This document shows positions 1-10,400 of a DNA stretch of 64,000 bases, piece by piece (position 1 is the stretch's first letter; each line of letters begins with the position of its first letter). The notes below the pieces were generated by a model, which worked only from the letters and a program-made list of their open reading frames with translations, was not told the DNA's origin and did not search any database. A program made the position numbers and the translations under genes. This DNA comes from Sphingomonas panacis (GTDB lineage: Bacteria; Pseudomonadota; Alphaproteobacteria; Sphingomonadales; Sphingomonadaceae). The stretch lies in the NCBI RefSeq assembly GCF_001717955.1, contig NZ_CP014168.1, positions 2,761,501 to 2,825,500 on the forward strand, read 5' to 3'.

Positions 1-825
1 TACAACGACATGGGTGCCGACGTGACGATCGTCGAGATGCTGCCGCGCATCCTGCCGGTCGAGGACGAGGAAGTCTCCGCGTTCATGGACAAGGCGCTGA
101 CCAAGCAGGGCATCAAGCTGCTCACCGGCACCGGGGTCGATGGGTTGGATGTCGGCGCGAACGGCGTGACGGCGAAGATCAAGGGCAAGGACGGGCAAGT
201 CACGTCGGCCGAGTTCAGCCATGTCATCGTCGCGATCGGGATCGTCCCCAACACCGAGAATATCGGGCTTGAGGCACTTGGCGTCGAGACCGATCGCGGC
301 CACATCAAGGTCGATGGCTATGCCCGCACCAACGTGCCCGGCATCTATGCGATCGGGGACGTGACCGGCGCGCCCTGGCTCGCGCACAAGGCGAGCCATG
401 AGGGCATCGTTTGCGTCGAGGCGCTGGCCGGCGAGAAGCCGCATCCGTTCGAGACGTGGAACATCCCGGGCTGCACCTATTCGCGCCCGCAGGTCGCCTC
501 GGTCGGCCTCACGGAAGCCAAGGCCAAGGATGCCGGCCATGAGGTGAAGGTCGGCAAGTTCCCCTTCATCGGCAACGGCAAGGCGATCGCGCTCGGCGAG
601 GCCGAGGGCTTCGTCAAGACGGTGTTCGACGCCAAGACCGGCGAACTGCTCGGCGCGCACATGGTCGGCGCGGAAGTGACCGAGCTGATTCAGGGCTATG
701 TGATCGCGCGCCAGCTCGAAACCACCGAGGCCGAGCTGATGGAGACGGTGTTCGCGCACCCGACGCTCAGCGAGATGATGCACGAGAGCGTGCTCGGCGC
801 CTACGGCCGAGCGATCCACATCTGA
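1..825 (+). CDS. lpdA: Dihydrolipoyl dehydrogenase (E3), C-terminal part
   Basis: The 5' end lies outside the window; reading is open from base 1. The visible 274 residues contain the end of the NAD-binding domain, the second FAD contact (GIYAIGDVTGAPWLAHKA) and the dimerisation domain, which ends with the catalytic HPT-x-SE motif. E3 is the flavoprotein that reoxidises dihydrolipoamide on 2-oxoacid dehydrogenase complexes. Its stop codon overlaps the ATG of the next gene by one base, so the two are probably cotranscribed. Family identity is firm. Which complex it serves (pyruvate or 2-oxoglutarate) cannot be told because the upstream genes are missing. Confidence 0.95.
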   Translation, partial: YNDMGADVTIVEMLPRILPVEDEEVSAFMDKALTKQGIKLLTGTGVDGLDVGANGVTAKIKGKDGQVTSAEFSHVIVAIGIVPNTENIGLEALGVETDRGHIKVDGYARTNVPGIYAIGDVTGAPWLAHKASHEGIVCVEALAGEKPHPFETWNIPGCTYSRPQVASVGLTEAKAKDAGHEVKVGKFPFIGNGKAIALGEAEGFVKTVFDAKTGELLGAHMVGAEVTELIQGYVIARQLETTEAELMETVFAHPTLSEMMHESVLGAYGRAIHI

Positions 826-1976
826 TGCGCACCGGCGCGGCGGCCTTGGGTGTGCTCGCTGCGCCGGTCCTTCTCGGCGCGGCGGCGCCCGATTATGCGG
901 GGGATGCGGTCGCGCTCGACGCACTGGTCACCGCCAATTACGCCTATCTCGATCGTTTCCCCGGCGGCAAGGCGCCGGCGACGCCGCAACTTGCCGCCGA
1001 GCGCGCCGCCGTCCATGATCGCGACAGTTTGCTCCAGTATGCCGAGGACGTGCTGACGTCGCTCGCCGATCATCATGCGATCACGGGCGCTTCGTTCAAG
1101 CAGGATTGGGCGGTGGTGCCGACCTATGCCGATTTGTGGATCGAACGCAGCGGCGATCAGTATGCGGTCGATGCGGTGCGCCCCGATACGCCGGCCGCGC
1201 GGGCGGGTGTGGCGACCGGCGATCGGCTCGTTGCGGTCGATGGCGTGCCGATCGCGCAGGCGCTGGCGGCGTTCTGGGCGCCGCTCGGGCTGGACGCGCA
1301 AGGTGAGCGCGGGGCCTATGGCGCGCGCGTGCTGGCGGCGGGGCGGCGCGATCGGCCACGGGTGCTGGCGTTCGCCGGAACGCGCGGCACCCGCACGCTG
1401 ACGCTGGCGAGCCTGTACGACGCGCAGCCCGATCGCCCGCCGCTGACCGTGACCGGCACGACGATCCGCTTCAACAATTCGCTCGGCGATCAGGCGACCA
1501 TCGCGGCGTTCGACGCGGCGATGGCGGCGATCCCCACAAATGCGCCGGTAACGATCGATCTCACCGATACGCCGAGCGGCGGCAATACCAGCGTCGCGCG
1601 CGCGGTGATGGGCTGGTTCGTGCGCGTGCCGAGCGCCTATCAGGTTCACACGCTTCCCGCCGAGGAGCGCGAGACCGGCGTGCCGCGCCAGTGGATCGAA
1701 CAGGTGCTGCCGCGCGCCGGGCGATATCATGCCGGGCCGGTCAGCCTGCGAGTCGGGCGATGGACCGGCAGCATGGGCGAGGGGATCGCGATCGGCTTCG
1801 CGGCGTTCGGTGAGCGAGTCTGCGGCACGCGGATGGCGGGCCTGCGCGGCGCGGTGTATGATTTCCCGCTGCCGGCGAGCGGGCTGGTGGTCAAGCTCCC
1901 CGCCGAACGGCTCTACACGGTCGACGGCAAGCCGCGCGAGGCGTTCCAGCCTCGTCCCGCGTCGCAATGTCGCTGA
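825..1976 (+). CDS. Exported S41-peptidase-like protein with PDZ domain
   Basis: 383 residues. Residues 4-21 form a hydrophobic signal-like segment ending in AAA. A PDZ-like stretch lies at about 105-150 (DTPAARAGVATGDRLVAVDG). The C-terminal half looks like the S41 (tail-specific protease) fold: a GGNTS turn near 252 and a TGSMGEG motif with Ser316, placed like the catalytic serine of the family. A lysine near 357 could complete the dyad, but the surrounding motif is divergent, so activity is uncertain. It overlaps lpdA by one base and the next gene starts inside its last codons, suggesting a coupled unit. Substrate unknown; a periplasmic location is inferred. Confidence 0.75.
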   Translation: MRTGAAALGVLAAPVLLGAAAPDYAGDAVALDALVTANYAYLDRFPGGKAPATPQLAAERAAVHDRDSLLQYAEDVLTSLADHHAITGASFKQDWAVVPTYADLWIERSGDQYAVDAVRPDTPAARAGVATGDRLVAVDGVPIAQALAAFWAPLGLDAQGERGAYGARVLAAGRRDRPRVLAFAGTRGTRTLTLASLYDAQPDRPPLTVTGTTIRFNNSLGDQATIAAFDAAMAAIPTNAPVTIDLTDTPSGGNTSVARAVMGWFVRVPSAYQVHTLPAEERETGVPRQWIEQVLPRAGRYHAGPVSLRVGRWTGSMGEGIAIGFAAFGERVCGTRMAGLRGAVYDFPLPASGLVVKLPAERLYTVDGKPREAFQPRPASQCR

Positions 1977-3415
1977 CGCCCATGCGGCGGGTCGCGTGGG
2001 CGGCGGCGTTGCTGTGTCTCCTCCAGATCGCTTTGTGGTGGCCGGGCGTCGCGATGTTCGACACGATCGGCCAGTACACGCAGGTGCTGAGCGGCGCGTA
2101 TGACGACTGGCACCCACCGATCATGGCGAAGCTGTGGGCGGTGCTCCATCCCCTCTGGCCCGGCGCCGCGCCGATGCTGCTGGTGCAGGCGGGGGCATAT
2201 TGGCTTGGCCTCGGGCTGATCGCGGCGGGGCTGGCGCGGGGCGGGCGGGCGGGCGCTGGCTGGGCGGTGATCGCGCTGGGCGCGCTGCCGTTGTTCGTCG
2301 CGTGGCAATCGGTGGTGCTCAAGGATGCGCAGATGCTCGGCGCGATGCTGGCTGCGGTCGGCATCGTCGCGCGGGCGCGGTTCGGCGAGCGGCGGCTGTC
2401 GACGCGCGCGCTCATCGCGGTGGCGGTGTTGCTCGGCTACGCGGCGCTGGTGCGGACCAATGCGGTGTTCGCGGTGGTGCCGCTCGGCGTGATGCTGGTG
2501 CCGGGGCGGCGGCGCTGGGCCTATCGCGCCGGGGCGATCGCGGTGCTGACGCTCGCAGTGCTGGCGGTGTCGCCGGTCATCAACCATCGGCTGTTCCGGG
2601 CGGAGCCGACCCGCGTGAGCCATACGCTGCCGCTGTTCGATCTCGCCGGCATCGCGCATTTCGCTGGTGACGATGGCGTGCTGAGCGCCGGCGAGCGCGC
2701 GCTGATCGCCGAGAAGCATTGCTATCAGCCGTTTTTCTGGGATCCGATCGGCAGCGCGTCGCGCTGCGGCGCGATCGCCGACCGCTTTCAGCCGATGCCC
2801 GCCGGCACGCTCGACATCGCCTGGGCTGGCGCGATCGCGCGCCATCCGGTCGCCTATGCGCGCCACCGCCTCGCGCATCTCAACGCCACGACTCGCTGGC
2901 TGGTGCCGGCGATATGGACGAGCGCGGCGCCGCCGTCGGTTTCGGAACTCAACACGGTCGGTCTGGGGTCGCCCGCGAAGGGGGCATGGCCGGTCGTCGC
3001 GGCGGCTGGCTGGCTGGCGGCATCGCCGCTCGGCTGGCCGGTCACGTGGATCGTCGTCGCGGCGTCGCTGGTGGTGATCGTCCTTGCCGGCGCGCGCACG
3101 CCGGTGCGCGATCTCGCGCTGGCGCTCGCCGTCTCGGCGCTGGCGCTGGAGGCGAGCTTCGCGGTGGTGAGCATCGCCTCGGATCTGCGCTACCATTTGT
3201 GGCCGATGATGGCGGCGGCGCTCGCGGCGATCCTGGTGGCGAGCGAGGGCAGGGTGCCGCGCCGGCTGGCACTTGGCTGCGCGCTCGCGCTCGCGCTGGT
3301 GATCGCCGCCGGGCTTGCCGCGCGTGCGACGCTGCCGTCGCCGCCGCCGGGCTATATGGCGATGCTCGAATGGGATGGACAGGCGGCGGCACCCGCGCGA
3401 CAACCTTTGCCATAG
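1967..3415 (+). CDS. Multi-pass membrane protein, GT-C-like, unknown function
   Basis: 482 residues with about ten hydrophobic segments spread over the length. The first periplasmic loop carries DTIGQYTQVLSGAYDDWHPP, resembling the acidic and Asp-Trp-His-Pro loop of large integral-membrane proteins related to GT-C glycosyltransferases. A lumenal loop near 220-310 has several Cys and Trp residues. The ATG at 1967 overlaps the stop of the preceding gene; a second in-frame ATG is at 1982. No sugar donor or acceptor can be named. I would expect a role in envelope glycan or lipid modification, but that is inference only. Confidence 0.6.
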   Translation: MSLTPMRRVAWAAALLCLLQIALWWPGVAMFDTIGQYTQVLSGAYDDWHPPIMAKLWAVLHPLWPGAAPMLLVQAGAYWLGLGLIAAGLARGGRAGAGWAVIALGALPLFVAWQSVVLKDAQMLGAMLAAVGIVARARFGERRLSTRALIAVAVLLGYAALVRTNAVFAVVPLGVMLVPGRRRWAYRAGAIAVLTLAVLAVSPVINHRLFRAEPTRVSHTLPLFDLAGIAHFAGDDGVLSAGERALIAEKHCYQPFFWDPIGSASRCGAIADRFQPMPAGTLDIAWAGAIARHPVAYARHRLAHLNATTRWLVPAIWTSAAPPSVSELNTVGLGSPAKGAWPVVAAAGWLAASPLGWPVTWIVVAASLVVIVLAGARTPVRDLALALAVSALALEASFAVVSIASDLRYHLWPMMAAALAAILVASEGRVPRRLALGCALALALVIAAGLAARATLPSPPPGYMAMLEWDGQAAAPARQPLP

Positions 3416-3435
3416 GGTTGAAAAAGGGGGATTTG

Positions 3436-4707
3436 ATGGTTCGCAAGATTCTTGCCGCGGCGCTGCTTGCGTCGGTGGCGACGCCGGCGCTCGCCGAGAG
3501 CGTGGTCGTCACGGCGGCGCATCTGCTCGATGTCAATTCGGGCAAGACGCTCGACGATCCGGTCGTGGTCATCACCGACGGGCGCATCGCTTCGGTCGTC
3601 ACCGGCGCCAACGCCCGTCCGGTCATCCCCGCCGGCGCGACGCGGATCGACCTGCCCGGCAAGACGATCCTGCCCGGGCTGATCGACATGCACGTCCACC
3701 TCACGTCGCTGGCGGAGATCGGCGGCTATACCGGCCTCAAATATACCGACAGCTTCTGGCAGGCGGTCGGCGTGGCGAACGCGAAGAAGACGCTCGATGC
3801 GGGCTTCACCTCGGTGCGCAACGTCGGATCGGGCGATTTCGACGATGTCGGTTTGCGGCAGGCGATCGACGGCGGCTGGATCGAAGGCCCGCGCATGACC
3901 ACCGCGACCTATGCGATCGGCGCGACGGGCGGGCATTGCGACGACAATTCGCTGCCGCCCAGCCTCGACAAGCAGCAGCCCTCGGTCATCAACTCGCCGG
4001 GGGAAGCCCGCGCCAAGGTGCGCTGGCTGCACAAATATGGCGCGACCGTCATCAAGATCTGCGCGACCGGCGGGGTGTTCTCGCTTGGCGACAGCGTGGG
4101 CGGGCAGCAGCTCTCGTTCGAGGAGATGAAGGCGATCGCCGACGAGGCGCACATGCTCCACCTCAAGGTCGCCGCGCACGCGCATGGCGACGAGGGCATC
4201 AAGGCCGCGATCCTCGCCGGGATCGACACGATCGAACATTGCAGCTTGGCCTCTGACGAGGCGATCAAGCTCGCGGTCGAGCATCACACCTGGTTCGACA
4301 TGGATATCTACAACGACGATTATATCCTCGCGACCGGCACCAAGAACGGCACCGAACAGCAGAGCATCGACAAGGAACGGATGATCGGCCTCAAGCAGCG
4401 CCAGACTTTCGCGCGGGCTGTGAAAGCGGGCGTGCCGATGCTGTTCGGCACCGATGCCGGCGTCTATCCGCATGGCGACAATGCCAAGCAGTTCGCGATG
4501 ATGGTGAAGTGGGGGATGACCCCGATCCAGGCGATCCGCGCCGCGACGCTGAGCGCCGCCGACGCGCTCGGCACGCCCGACGATGTCGGGCAGATCGCGG
4601 TCGGCCGCTACGGCGACATCGTCGCGGTGGATGGCGATCCGCTCGCCGATGTGCGCGTGCTCGAACATCCCGCCGCCGTCATCAAGGGCGGTGAACGGGT
4701 GCGGTGA
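3436..4707 (+). CDS. Secreted metal-dependent amidohydrolase
   Basis: 423 residues. The start is set by the ATG after an AAAAAGGGGGA ribosome site; the open frame upstream is a shadow of the previous gene. Residues 1-20 are a signal peptide ending in ALA. The TIM-barrel metal ligands of the amidohydrolase superfamily are all visible: H86-x-H88, K207 (carboxylated-lysine position in VIKICATGG), H248 and H250, H268 in IEHCS, and D340 in FGTDAG. The pattern matches the subgroup containing Xaa-Pro dipeptidases and imidazolonepropionase-like enzymes, so a peptide or cyclic amide is the likely substrate. It starts 20 bases after the membrane gene and may share its transcript. Confidence 0.9.
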   Translation: MVRKILAAALLASVATPALAESVVVTAAHLLDVNSGKTLDDPVVVITDGRIASVVTGANARPVIPAGATRIDLPGKTILPGLIDMHVHLTSLAEIGGYTGLKYTDSFWQAVGVANAKKTLDAGFTSVRNVGSGDFDDVGLRQAIDGGWIEGPRMTTATYAIGATGGHCDDNSLPPSLDKQQPSVINSPGEARAKVRWLHKYGATVIKICATGGVFSLGDSVGGQQLSFEEMKAIADEAHMLHLKVAAHAHGDEGIKAAILAGIDTIEHCSLASDEAIKLAVEHHTWFDMDIYNDDYILATGTKNGTEQQSIDKERMIGLKQRQTFARAVKAGVPMLFGTDAGVYPHGDNAKQFAMMVKWGMTPIQAIRAATLSAADALGTPDDVGQIAVGRYGDIVAVDGDPLADVRVLEHPAAVIKGGERVR

Positions 4708-4765
4708 TCCGGCCCGACCGGAGCGTTCCGATACACGGGACGCTCCGGCGAGGCGAAGAAGCCGC

Positions 4766-5221
4766 TTAGCTGGCTTCGGCTGCGAAAGCCGCGAATACGG
4801 CGGGATGCTCGTCGGCCGCCGGGAAGCGCTCGAAACTCCAGCGCGCGCCGGTCTTCGCCCACGGAAGCGCTTCGCTGGTGAAGGTCTCCGCGAACGGCGC
4901 GTACCAGGTCGCATCATCGAGCATCGTCGCGCGCACGTTGACGAAGCCGGGATCGGGATCGAAGCGGGTGAACACCCAACTCTTGCAAGCATCGCAATGC
5001 TCGTGGTGCAACATGCCCTCGCGAAGGCCGCCGCGCACCGTGTCGCCCGTCACGACAACGCCGTCGGACGGCACCATGATCGATGTCGAAAAGGCGCTGC
5101 CGGTCATTTTCTGGCAGCCGGTGCAATGACAGGCCACGGTCAGCATCGCCGGTTTGGTGATGCGCAAGCGCACCGCGCCGCAGCGGCATCCGGCGGTCCA
5201 CGGAAGAACAGGTACGGTCAT
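4766..5221 (-). CDS. GFA-family (glutathione-dependent formaldehyde-activating type) protein
   Basis: 151 residues. The start is chosen at the ATG preceded by AAAGGGAG; the longer open frame upstream has no family similarity. The fold's zinc ligands are present: C12 and C14 in GCRCGAV, C31-x-C33-x2-C36, and C76/C79 in HCDACKSW. Members of this family (Gfa/CENP-V) bind zinc; most have no proven function and the formaldehyde activity holds only for a few. It is convergent with the amidohydrolase gene and stands alone otherwise. Confidence 0.88.
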   Translation of the reverse strand: MTVPVLPWTAGCRCGAVRLRITKPAMLTVACHCTGCQKMTGSAFSTSIMVPSDGVVVTGDTVRGGLREGMLHHEHCDACKSWVFTRFDPDPGFVNVRATMLDDATWYAPFAETFTSEALPWAKTGARWSFERFPAADEHPAVFAAFAAEAS

Positions 5222-5525
5222 CACGCGCTCCCTTTGCGATATCGCCAGTGCCGGCGATCGAGGATCGCGTATCAGATTGCCGGCGCGGGTCCATCGCGGG
5301 GCGGCGGTCGGCCGGTTGGCGGAAGGATCGTCCGCGTTGCCGGATCGCGTGGCTGAGGTGAGCATCGCGTAAAATTCTGTTGCTGCGCGGAGGTGAGCGT
5401 TGCCTGCGCCGAAGTGGCGGCCTATTTTCGGCAGCCTATGCGACGCGGGGCGAGCCCGTGCGTTCCGGCCACAGAGCCGATCCCCGGCCGGGCGACCGGC
5501 TGTCCGCGAGAGAAGGAGCCGTTCG
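5222..5525. other. Intergenic region between divergent genes
   Basis: About 300 bases separating the divergent GFA and phasin genes. It must hold both promoters, but no clear sigma-70 boxes, hairpin or small ORF with a credible ribosome site was found. The only clear signal is GAGAAGGAG just before the phasin ATG. Confidence 0.5.
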
Positions 5526-5852
5526 ATGGTCGATATCAACGAATTCGCCAACAAGGCCAAGGAAGCGTTCGACGAGAAGATCGCCGATCCCGCCCGCAAG
5601 GCGCACCTCAAGTTCGTCGAGGGCGGGTCGAGCCTCGGCATGCGCATGCTCGATCAGGCCGAGTCCAACACCCGCGAGGCATTCGCGGCGATGCGTCAGG
5701 TCGCGGAGGCGCAGGATCTGTCGCAGGTGATGAAGATCCAGGGCGACTTCATCCGCGAGCAGAGCAGCCGCTCGGTCAACCAGGCACGCGAGATCGGCGA
5801 ACTGATCATGAAGTTCGGCCGTGACGTGGTGACGCCGCCCAAGGGGGAGTGA
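5526..5852 (+). CDS. Phasin-family protein
   Basis: 108 residues starting at the ATG after GAGAAGGAGCC. The protein is almost wholly predicted amphipathic helix, with the phasin pattern of a long charged helix (EFANKAKEAFDEKIADPARK) followed by a helix rich in Gln, Ala and Glu. Phasins coat polyhydroxyalkanoate granules in the cytoplasm. No phaC or phaR is nearby, so the granule role is inferred from the family. An upstream in-frame extension to 5400 exists but has different composition and no ribosome site. Confidence 0.8.
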   Translation: MVDINEFANKAKEAFDEKIADPARKAHLKFVEGGSSLGMRMLDQAESNTREAFAAMRQVAEAQDLSQVMKIQGDFIREQSSRSVNQAREIGELIMKFGRDVVTPPKGE

Positions 5853-5858
5853 CTTCTT

Positions 5859-5885
5859 AGCCCTCTCCCCTGTGGGGAGAGGGCT
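5859..5885. terminator. Bidirectional hairpin between convergent genes
   Basis: Perfect 12-base stem (AGCCCTCTCCCC / GGGGAGAGGGCT) with a three-base TGT loop, 6 bases after the phasin stop and just downstream of the efflux outer-membrane gene on the other strand. There is only a short TT tail, so termination may be partly Rho-assisted. Confidence 0.7.
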
Positions 5886-5891
5886 TTGGCG

Positions 5892-7412
5892 TTATTGCAC
5901 TGCCGGCACCGCCCGTTTGTCGTCGGGCGCGACGTCGAGCGTCGAGTCACCGCCCAGCGTGCGGTACAGCGTCACCAGATTGGTCGCCGCCGTCAGCTGC
6001 GTGTTCACCAGCGAGCGCTGTGACGCATAGAAGGACTGCTGCGCGGTGAGGCTGGCCAGATAGGTGTCGATGCCGCCGCGATAGCGCGCTTCGGAGAGCC
6101 GGAAATTGTCGCGCGATGCGGCGGTCAGCGCCTGTTGGGCGCGTTCCTGATCGGCGATCGTGCCGCGCCGTGCGAGCGCGTCGGAGACTTCGCGGAACGC
6201 GGTCTGGATCGATTTCTCATAGGTGGCGAGCGCGGAATCGCGTTGCGCTTGCGATTGCGCGACTCCGGCGCGGGCGGCGCCGGCGCGGAAGATCGGGTAG
6301 CTCACGCTCGGCGCGACCGAATAGTTGAACGCGCCGCCGGTGAACAGGCTCGACAGCGCGCTCGACGCCAAGCCGGCGAGCGAGGTCAGCGACACGGTGG
6401 GGAACAGCGCCGCACGCGCCGCGCCGATCTCGGCATTGGCCGCGCGCAGTTCATATTCGGCCTGGACCACGTCGGGTCGGCGCAACAGCACGCGCGAATC
6501 GAGACCGGCAGGGAGTTCGGCGATCGTCGTGCCGGCCTGTTCGATCCCGTCGGGCAGCAGCGCCGGGTCGATCGGCGCGCCGACCAGCAGTTGCAGCGCG
6601 TTGACGTCCTGCGCGAGCAACGTGCGCTGTTCGGCGAGGTCGGACAAAGCGGTTTGCAAGGTGATCTGCGCCTGCGCGAGATCGGTGCGCGGCGCGATGC
6701 CGCCGGTCAGCCGCTGGCGGGTGAGCGTGACGCTCTTCTGCGCGATCTCGGCGGTCTGCTCGGCGATCCTGAGCAGGCTTTTGTCGGAGGCGTAGGTAAG
6801 CCAGCCGGTGGCGAGATCGCCGATCAGCGTGAGGCGGGTGGCGCGCGCGGTCGCCTCGGTGCCGAAATAGCGGTTTTGCGCGGCTTCGCTCAGCGAACGG
6901 ATGCGGCCGAACAGGTCGATCTCGAACGCGGTGATGCCGGCGCTCGCCGAGAAACTGTTCGAGGTGCCGCCCGCCGCGCCGAACCCGCCGGTGCCGGTGC
7001 CGCCGTTGCCGGTGCCGCCGTTGCCGGTGCCGCCGTTGCCGGTGCCGCCGCCGGTGTTGATGCCGCCCGCCGAGCTGTTCTGGCGGAAGGTGTAGCCGCT
7101 GTTCGCGCCGATGGTCGGCAGCAATTCGGCGCGCTGGATTCGGTAGGTCGCGCGCGCGATGGCGATGTTGGCGGCGGCGACGCGCAGGTCGCGATTGTTG
7201 ACGAGCGCCTGATCGATGATCTGTTGCAGACGCGGATCGCGGAAGATGTCGCGGTAGCTGACACTCGGCAGCGCGGCTTCGGTCTGGCGTAGATAGGCGT
7301 CGCCGGTTGGCCACGACACCGGCACAGGCGCGACCGGCCGGACGTATTTGGGCGCCATCGTGCAGCCGCCGAGCGCGGCGAGCGCGAGCGCGGTGGCGAT
7401 CGTGCGGGTCAT
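5892..7412 (-). CDS. RND efflux outer-membrane factor (OprM/NodT type lipoprotein)
   Basis: 506 residues. A lipoprotein signal with lipobox LGGC (Cys17) precedes two repeats of the outer-membrane efflux (TolC) domain, about 60-270 and 290-480. It forms the outer-membrane channel of the tripartite pump encoded by the two genes upstream. It overlaps the pump gene by four bases (ATGA), so translation is coupled. A Gly-Thr-Asn repeat at about residues 119-149 is encoded by a 15-base tandem repeat; this lies in the first TolC repeat, where an extracellular loop is expected. Confidence 0.95.
   Translation of the reverse strand: MTRTIATALALAALGGCTMAPKYVRPVAPVPVSWPTGDAYLRQTEAALPSVSYRDIFRDPRLQQIIDQALVNNRDLRVAAANIAIARATYRIQRAELLPTIGANSGYTFRQNSSAGGINTGGGTGNGGTGNGGTGNGGTGTGGFGAAGGTSNSFSASAGITAFEIDLFGRIRSLSEAAQNRYFGTEATARATRLTLIGDLATGWLTYASDKSLLRIAEQTAEIAQKSVTLTRQRLTGGIAPRTDLAQAQITLQTALSDLAEQRTLLAQDVNALQLLVGAPIDPALLPDGIEQAGTTIAELPAGLDSRVLLRRPDVVQAEYELRAANAEIGAARAALFPTVSLTSLAGLASSALSSLFTGGAFNYSVAPSVSYPIFRAGAARAGVAQSQAQRDSALATYEKSIQTAFREVSDALARRGTIADQERAQQALTAASRDNFRLSEARYRGGIDTYLASLTAQQSFYASQRSLVNTQLTAATNLVTLYRTLGGDSTLDVAPDDKRAVPAVQ
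6991..7050. repeat. 15-base tandem repeat inside the outer-membrane factor gene
   Basis: On the plus strand the unit GTGCCGCCGTTGCCG occurs three times in a row from 6997 to 7041, followed by a partial copy. In the encoded protein this reads as GTGNG repeats. Unit length is a multiple of three, so copy-number changes keep the frame. Confidence 0.9.
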
Positions 7413-10400
7413 GCCGCGGTCTCCGGCGGGGTATCGTGGTGGAGGCGGTGCTTCACCGCCTTGAAGCCGTCGCGAACGCCGCGCCGCACCAGCACGAAGA
7501 ACAACGGGATGTAGAAGATCGCGAGGATCGTCGCGGTCAGCATCCCGCCGATGACGGCGGTGCCGATCGCGACGCGGCTGTTCGCGCCCGCTCCGGTCGA
7601 GATCGCCAGCGGCAACACGCCGAAGATGAACGCGAAGCTGGTCATCAGGATCGGGCGGAGCCGAAGCCGGGCCGCCTCCAGCGCAGCGTCGATCACGCGA
7701 GCGCCCTTCTTCTCGGCCTGTTCGGCGAACTCGATCATCAGGATCGCGTTTTTGGACGCGAGGCCCATCGTCGTCAGCAGGCCGATCTGGAGATAGACGT
7801 CGTTCTGGAGCCCGCGCAGCGTCACCGCGAAGATCGCGCCGACCAGCCCCAATGGGATGACGAGCAGCACCGCCACCGGGATCGTCCAGCTTTCATACAG
7901 AGCGGCGAGGCACAGGAACACGACGAGCAGCGAGATGCCGTAGAGGAACGGCGCCTGACCCGTCGACAGCCGCTCCTGATAGAACAGGCCGCTCCACGCG
8001 ACGCTGGTGCCGGGGAGTTGCGCGGCAAGTTCGGTCATCACGTTCATCGCGTCGCCCGAGCTTTGCCCCGGCGCGGGCTGGCCCGAAATCTCGTAGGACG
8101 ACAGCCCCTGGAAACGCGACAGCGAGTTGGGCGCGGTGTTCCAGCTCGTCGTCGCGAACGAGGAGAACGGCGCCATCGATCCGCTCGTGCCGCGCACGTA
8201 CCAGCGCGCCATGTCCTCGGGCCGCGAGCGATACTCGGCCTCGCCCTGCACATAGACGCGCTTGACGCGGCCGCGATCGTTGAAGTCGTTCACGTAGGAG
8301 CCGCCCCACGCGGTCGACAGCGTCGCGTTGACGCTCGCCTGGCTGAGACCGAGCGCGCTCAGCTTGAGCGGATCGACATCGACCCTGAGCGTCGGCTGGT
8401 CGTCGAGTTCGGTCGGGCGCACCGCCGCCAGCCGGGTGTCGCCGCGCGCGGCGGCGAGCAGCTTGTCGCGCGCCGCCTTGAAGTCGGCGCGGCTGAGGCC
8501 GCCGGTGTTCTGCAGTTCGAGCGTGAAGCCGTTCGACTGGCCGAGACCCCGCACCGCGCCGGGCTGGATCGCGTAGAATTCGACGTTGCGCAACGCGCCG
8601 AGCGCGGCGGTGGCGCGCTGGGTGATCGCGGGCGCGCCGTTCACGCTGCCCTTGCGCTCCGACCAGTCCTTGAACGCGACGAAACCGCGCCCGGCGTTCT
8701 GCCCGCCGCCACCGCCGCCGCCGGCACCCGCCACGGTCAGCACACCTTCGACATTGGCCTTTTCCTGGGTGAGGAAATATTTCTCGATCTCGCGCTGCGC
8801 GAGCTTGGTGGCGTTGATCGTCGAGCCGGGCGCGAGATTGTACTGGATCGAGGCGATGCCCTGATCCTCGGTCGGCAGGAAGCCGGTCGGCAGGCGCACG
8901 AACATGAACGCGAGCAGCGCGACCACGAGCGCGTAGATCAGCAGGTACAGCCATTTGCGATCGACCACACTGATGACCGCCTTGCCATAGCGATTGACCA
9001 TCGTGTCGAAATTGGTGTTGAACCAGTCCTTCGCGCGCTGCGATTTGCGCGCGAACCAGCCATCGTTCTTTTCTTCGGTGCGGTGCTTGAGCAGGGTCGC
9101 GGTCAGCGCCGGGGTCAGCACCAGCGCGACGATCACCGACAGCACCATCGCCGAGACGATCGTCACCGAGAATTGCTTGTAGATCACGCCGGTCGAGCCG
9201 CCGAAGAACGCCATTGGCAGGAACACCGCCGAGAGCACCAGCGCGATCGCGACCAGCGCGACGGTGATCTCGTCCATCGACTGGATCGTCGCGTCGCGCG
9301 GCGAGAGCGAGGGGTCTTCGTCCATCAGCCGCTCGACATTCTCGACCACGACGATCGCGTCATCGACGAGCAGGCCGATCGCCAGCACGAGGCCGAACAG
9401 TGTCAGCGTGTTGATCGAGAAGCCCGCCACGGCGAAGATGCCGAACGTGCCGAGCAGCACCACCGGCACCGCGATCGTCGGGATCAGGGTCGCGCGCCAG
9501 CTTTGCAGGAACACGAACATGACGATGACGACGAGGATGATCGCCTCGACCAGCGTCCACACGACCTCATCGACGGAGAGCTTGATGAATTCGGTCGAAT
9601 CCTGCGGGAAGGCGTAGGCGAAGCCGTGCGGGAAGCCCTTGGCCTGGCGTTCGATCTCGGCCTTGACGAGTTCGGCGGTGGACATCGCATCGGCGCCGGG
9701 GGCGAGGCTGATCGCCATGCCCGCGCCGGGGTGGCCGTTGTAGCGGCTGACGATGCCGTAGCTTTCCGCACCGAGCTGCACGGTGCCGACATCGCGGATA
9801 CGCACCGCCGATCCGTCGGTCTGCGTCTTGATGACGATGTCGCGGAACTGTTCGGGCGTTTGCAGGCGAGTCTGCGCGGTCACGGTCGCGTCGAGCACCT
9901 GGGTCGGCGGGTTGGGCGCGCCGCCGATCTCGCCCGCCGCGACTTCTGCGTTCTGCGCCTGGATCGCGGTGGTGACGTCGCTCGGCATCAGGCTGTAGCT
10001 GGCGAGCTTGTCGGGGTTGAGCCAGATCCGCATCGCATATTGCGAGCCGAACACGTTGGTATCGCCCACGCCTTTCAGGCGGCCGAGCGATTCCTGCATG
10101 TTGGAGACGAGATAGTCCGACACGTCCTCGTTGGTAACGCGATCGGACGTGTCGTAGATCGCGATGACCATCAGGAAGTCGGGGTTCGACTTGGTGACGG
10201 TGAGGCCTTGCTGCTGAACCTGCTGCGGCAGGCGCGAGACCGCCTGCTGCACCTTGTTCTGCACCTGCACCTGCGCGATGTCGGGATCGGTGCCCTTCTG
10301 GAAGGTCGCGGTGATCGTCACCGATCCGCGCGAGCTGGAACTCGACTGGAAATAGAGCAGGCCGTCGAGGCCGGTGAGCTGCTGCTCGATCACCTGAGTC

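Noticed and set aside
2719..3435. Upstream extension of the amidohydrolase frame
   Set aside because: The ATG at 3436 has a ribosome site and signal peptide; the upstream part overlaps the membrane protein in another frame.
6991..7050. CRISPR-like repeat array
   Set aside because: Units are 15 bases, have no spacers and encode an in-frame peptide repeat.
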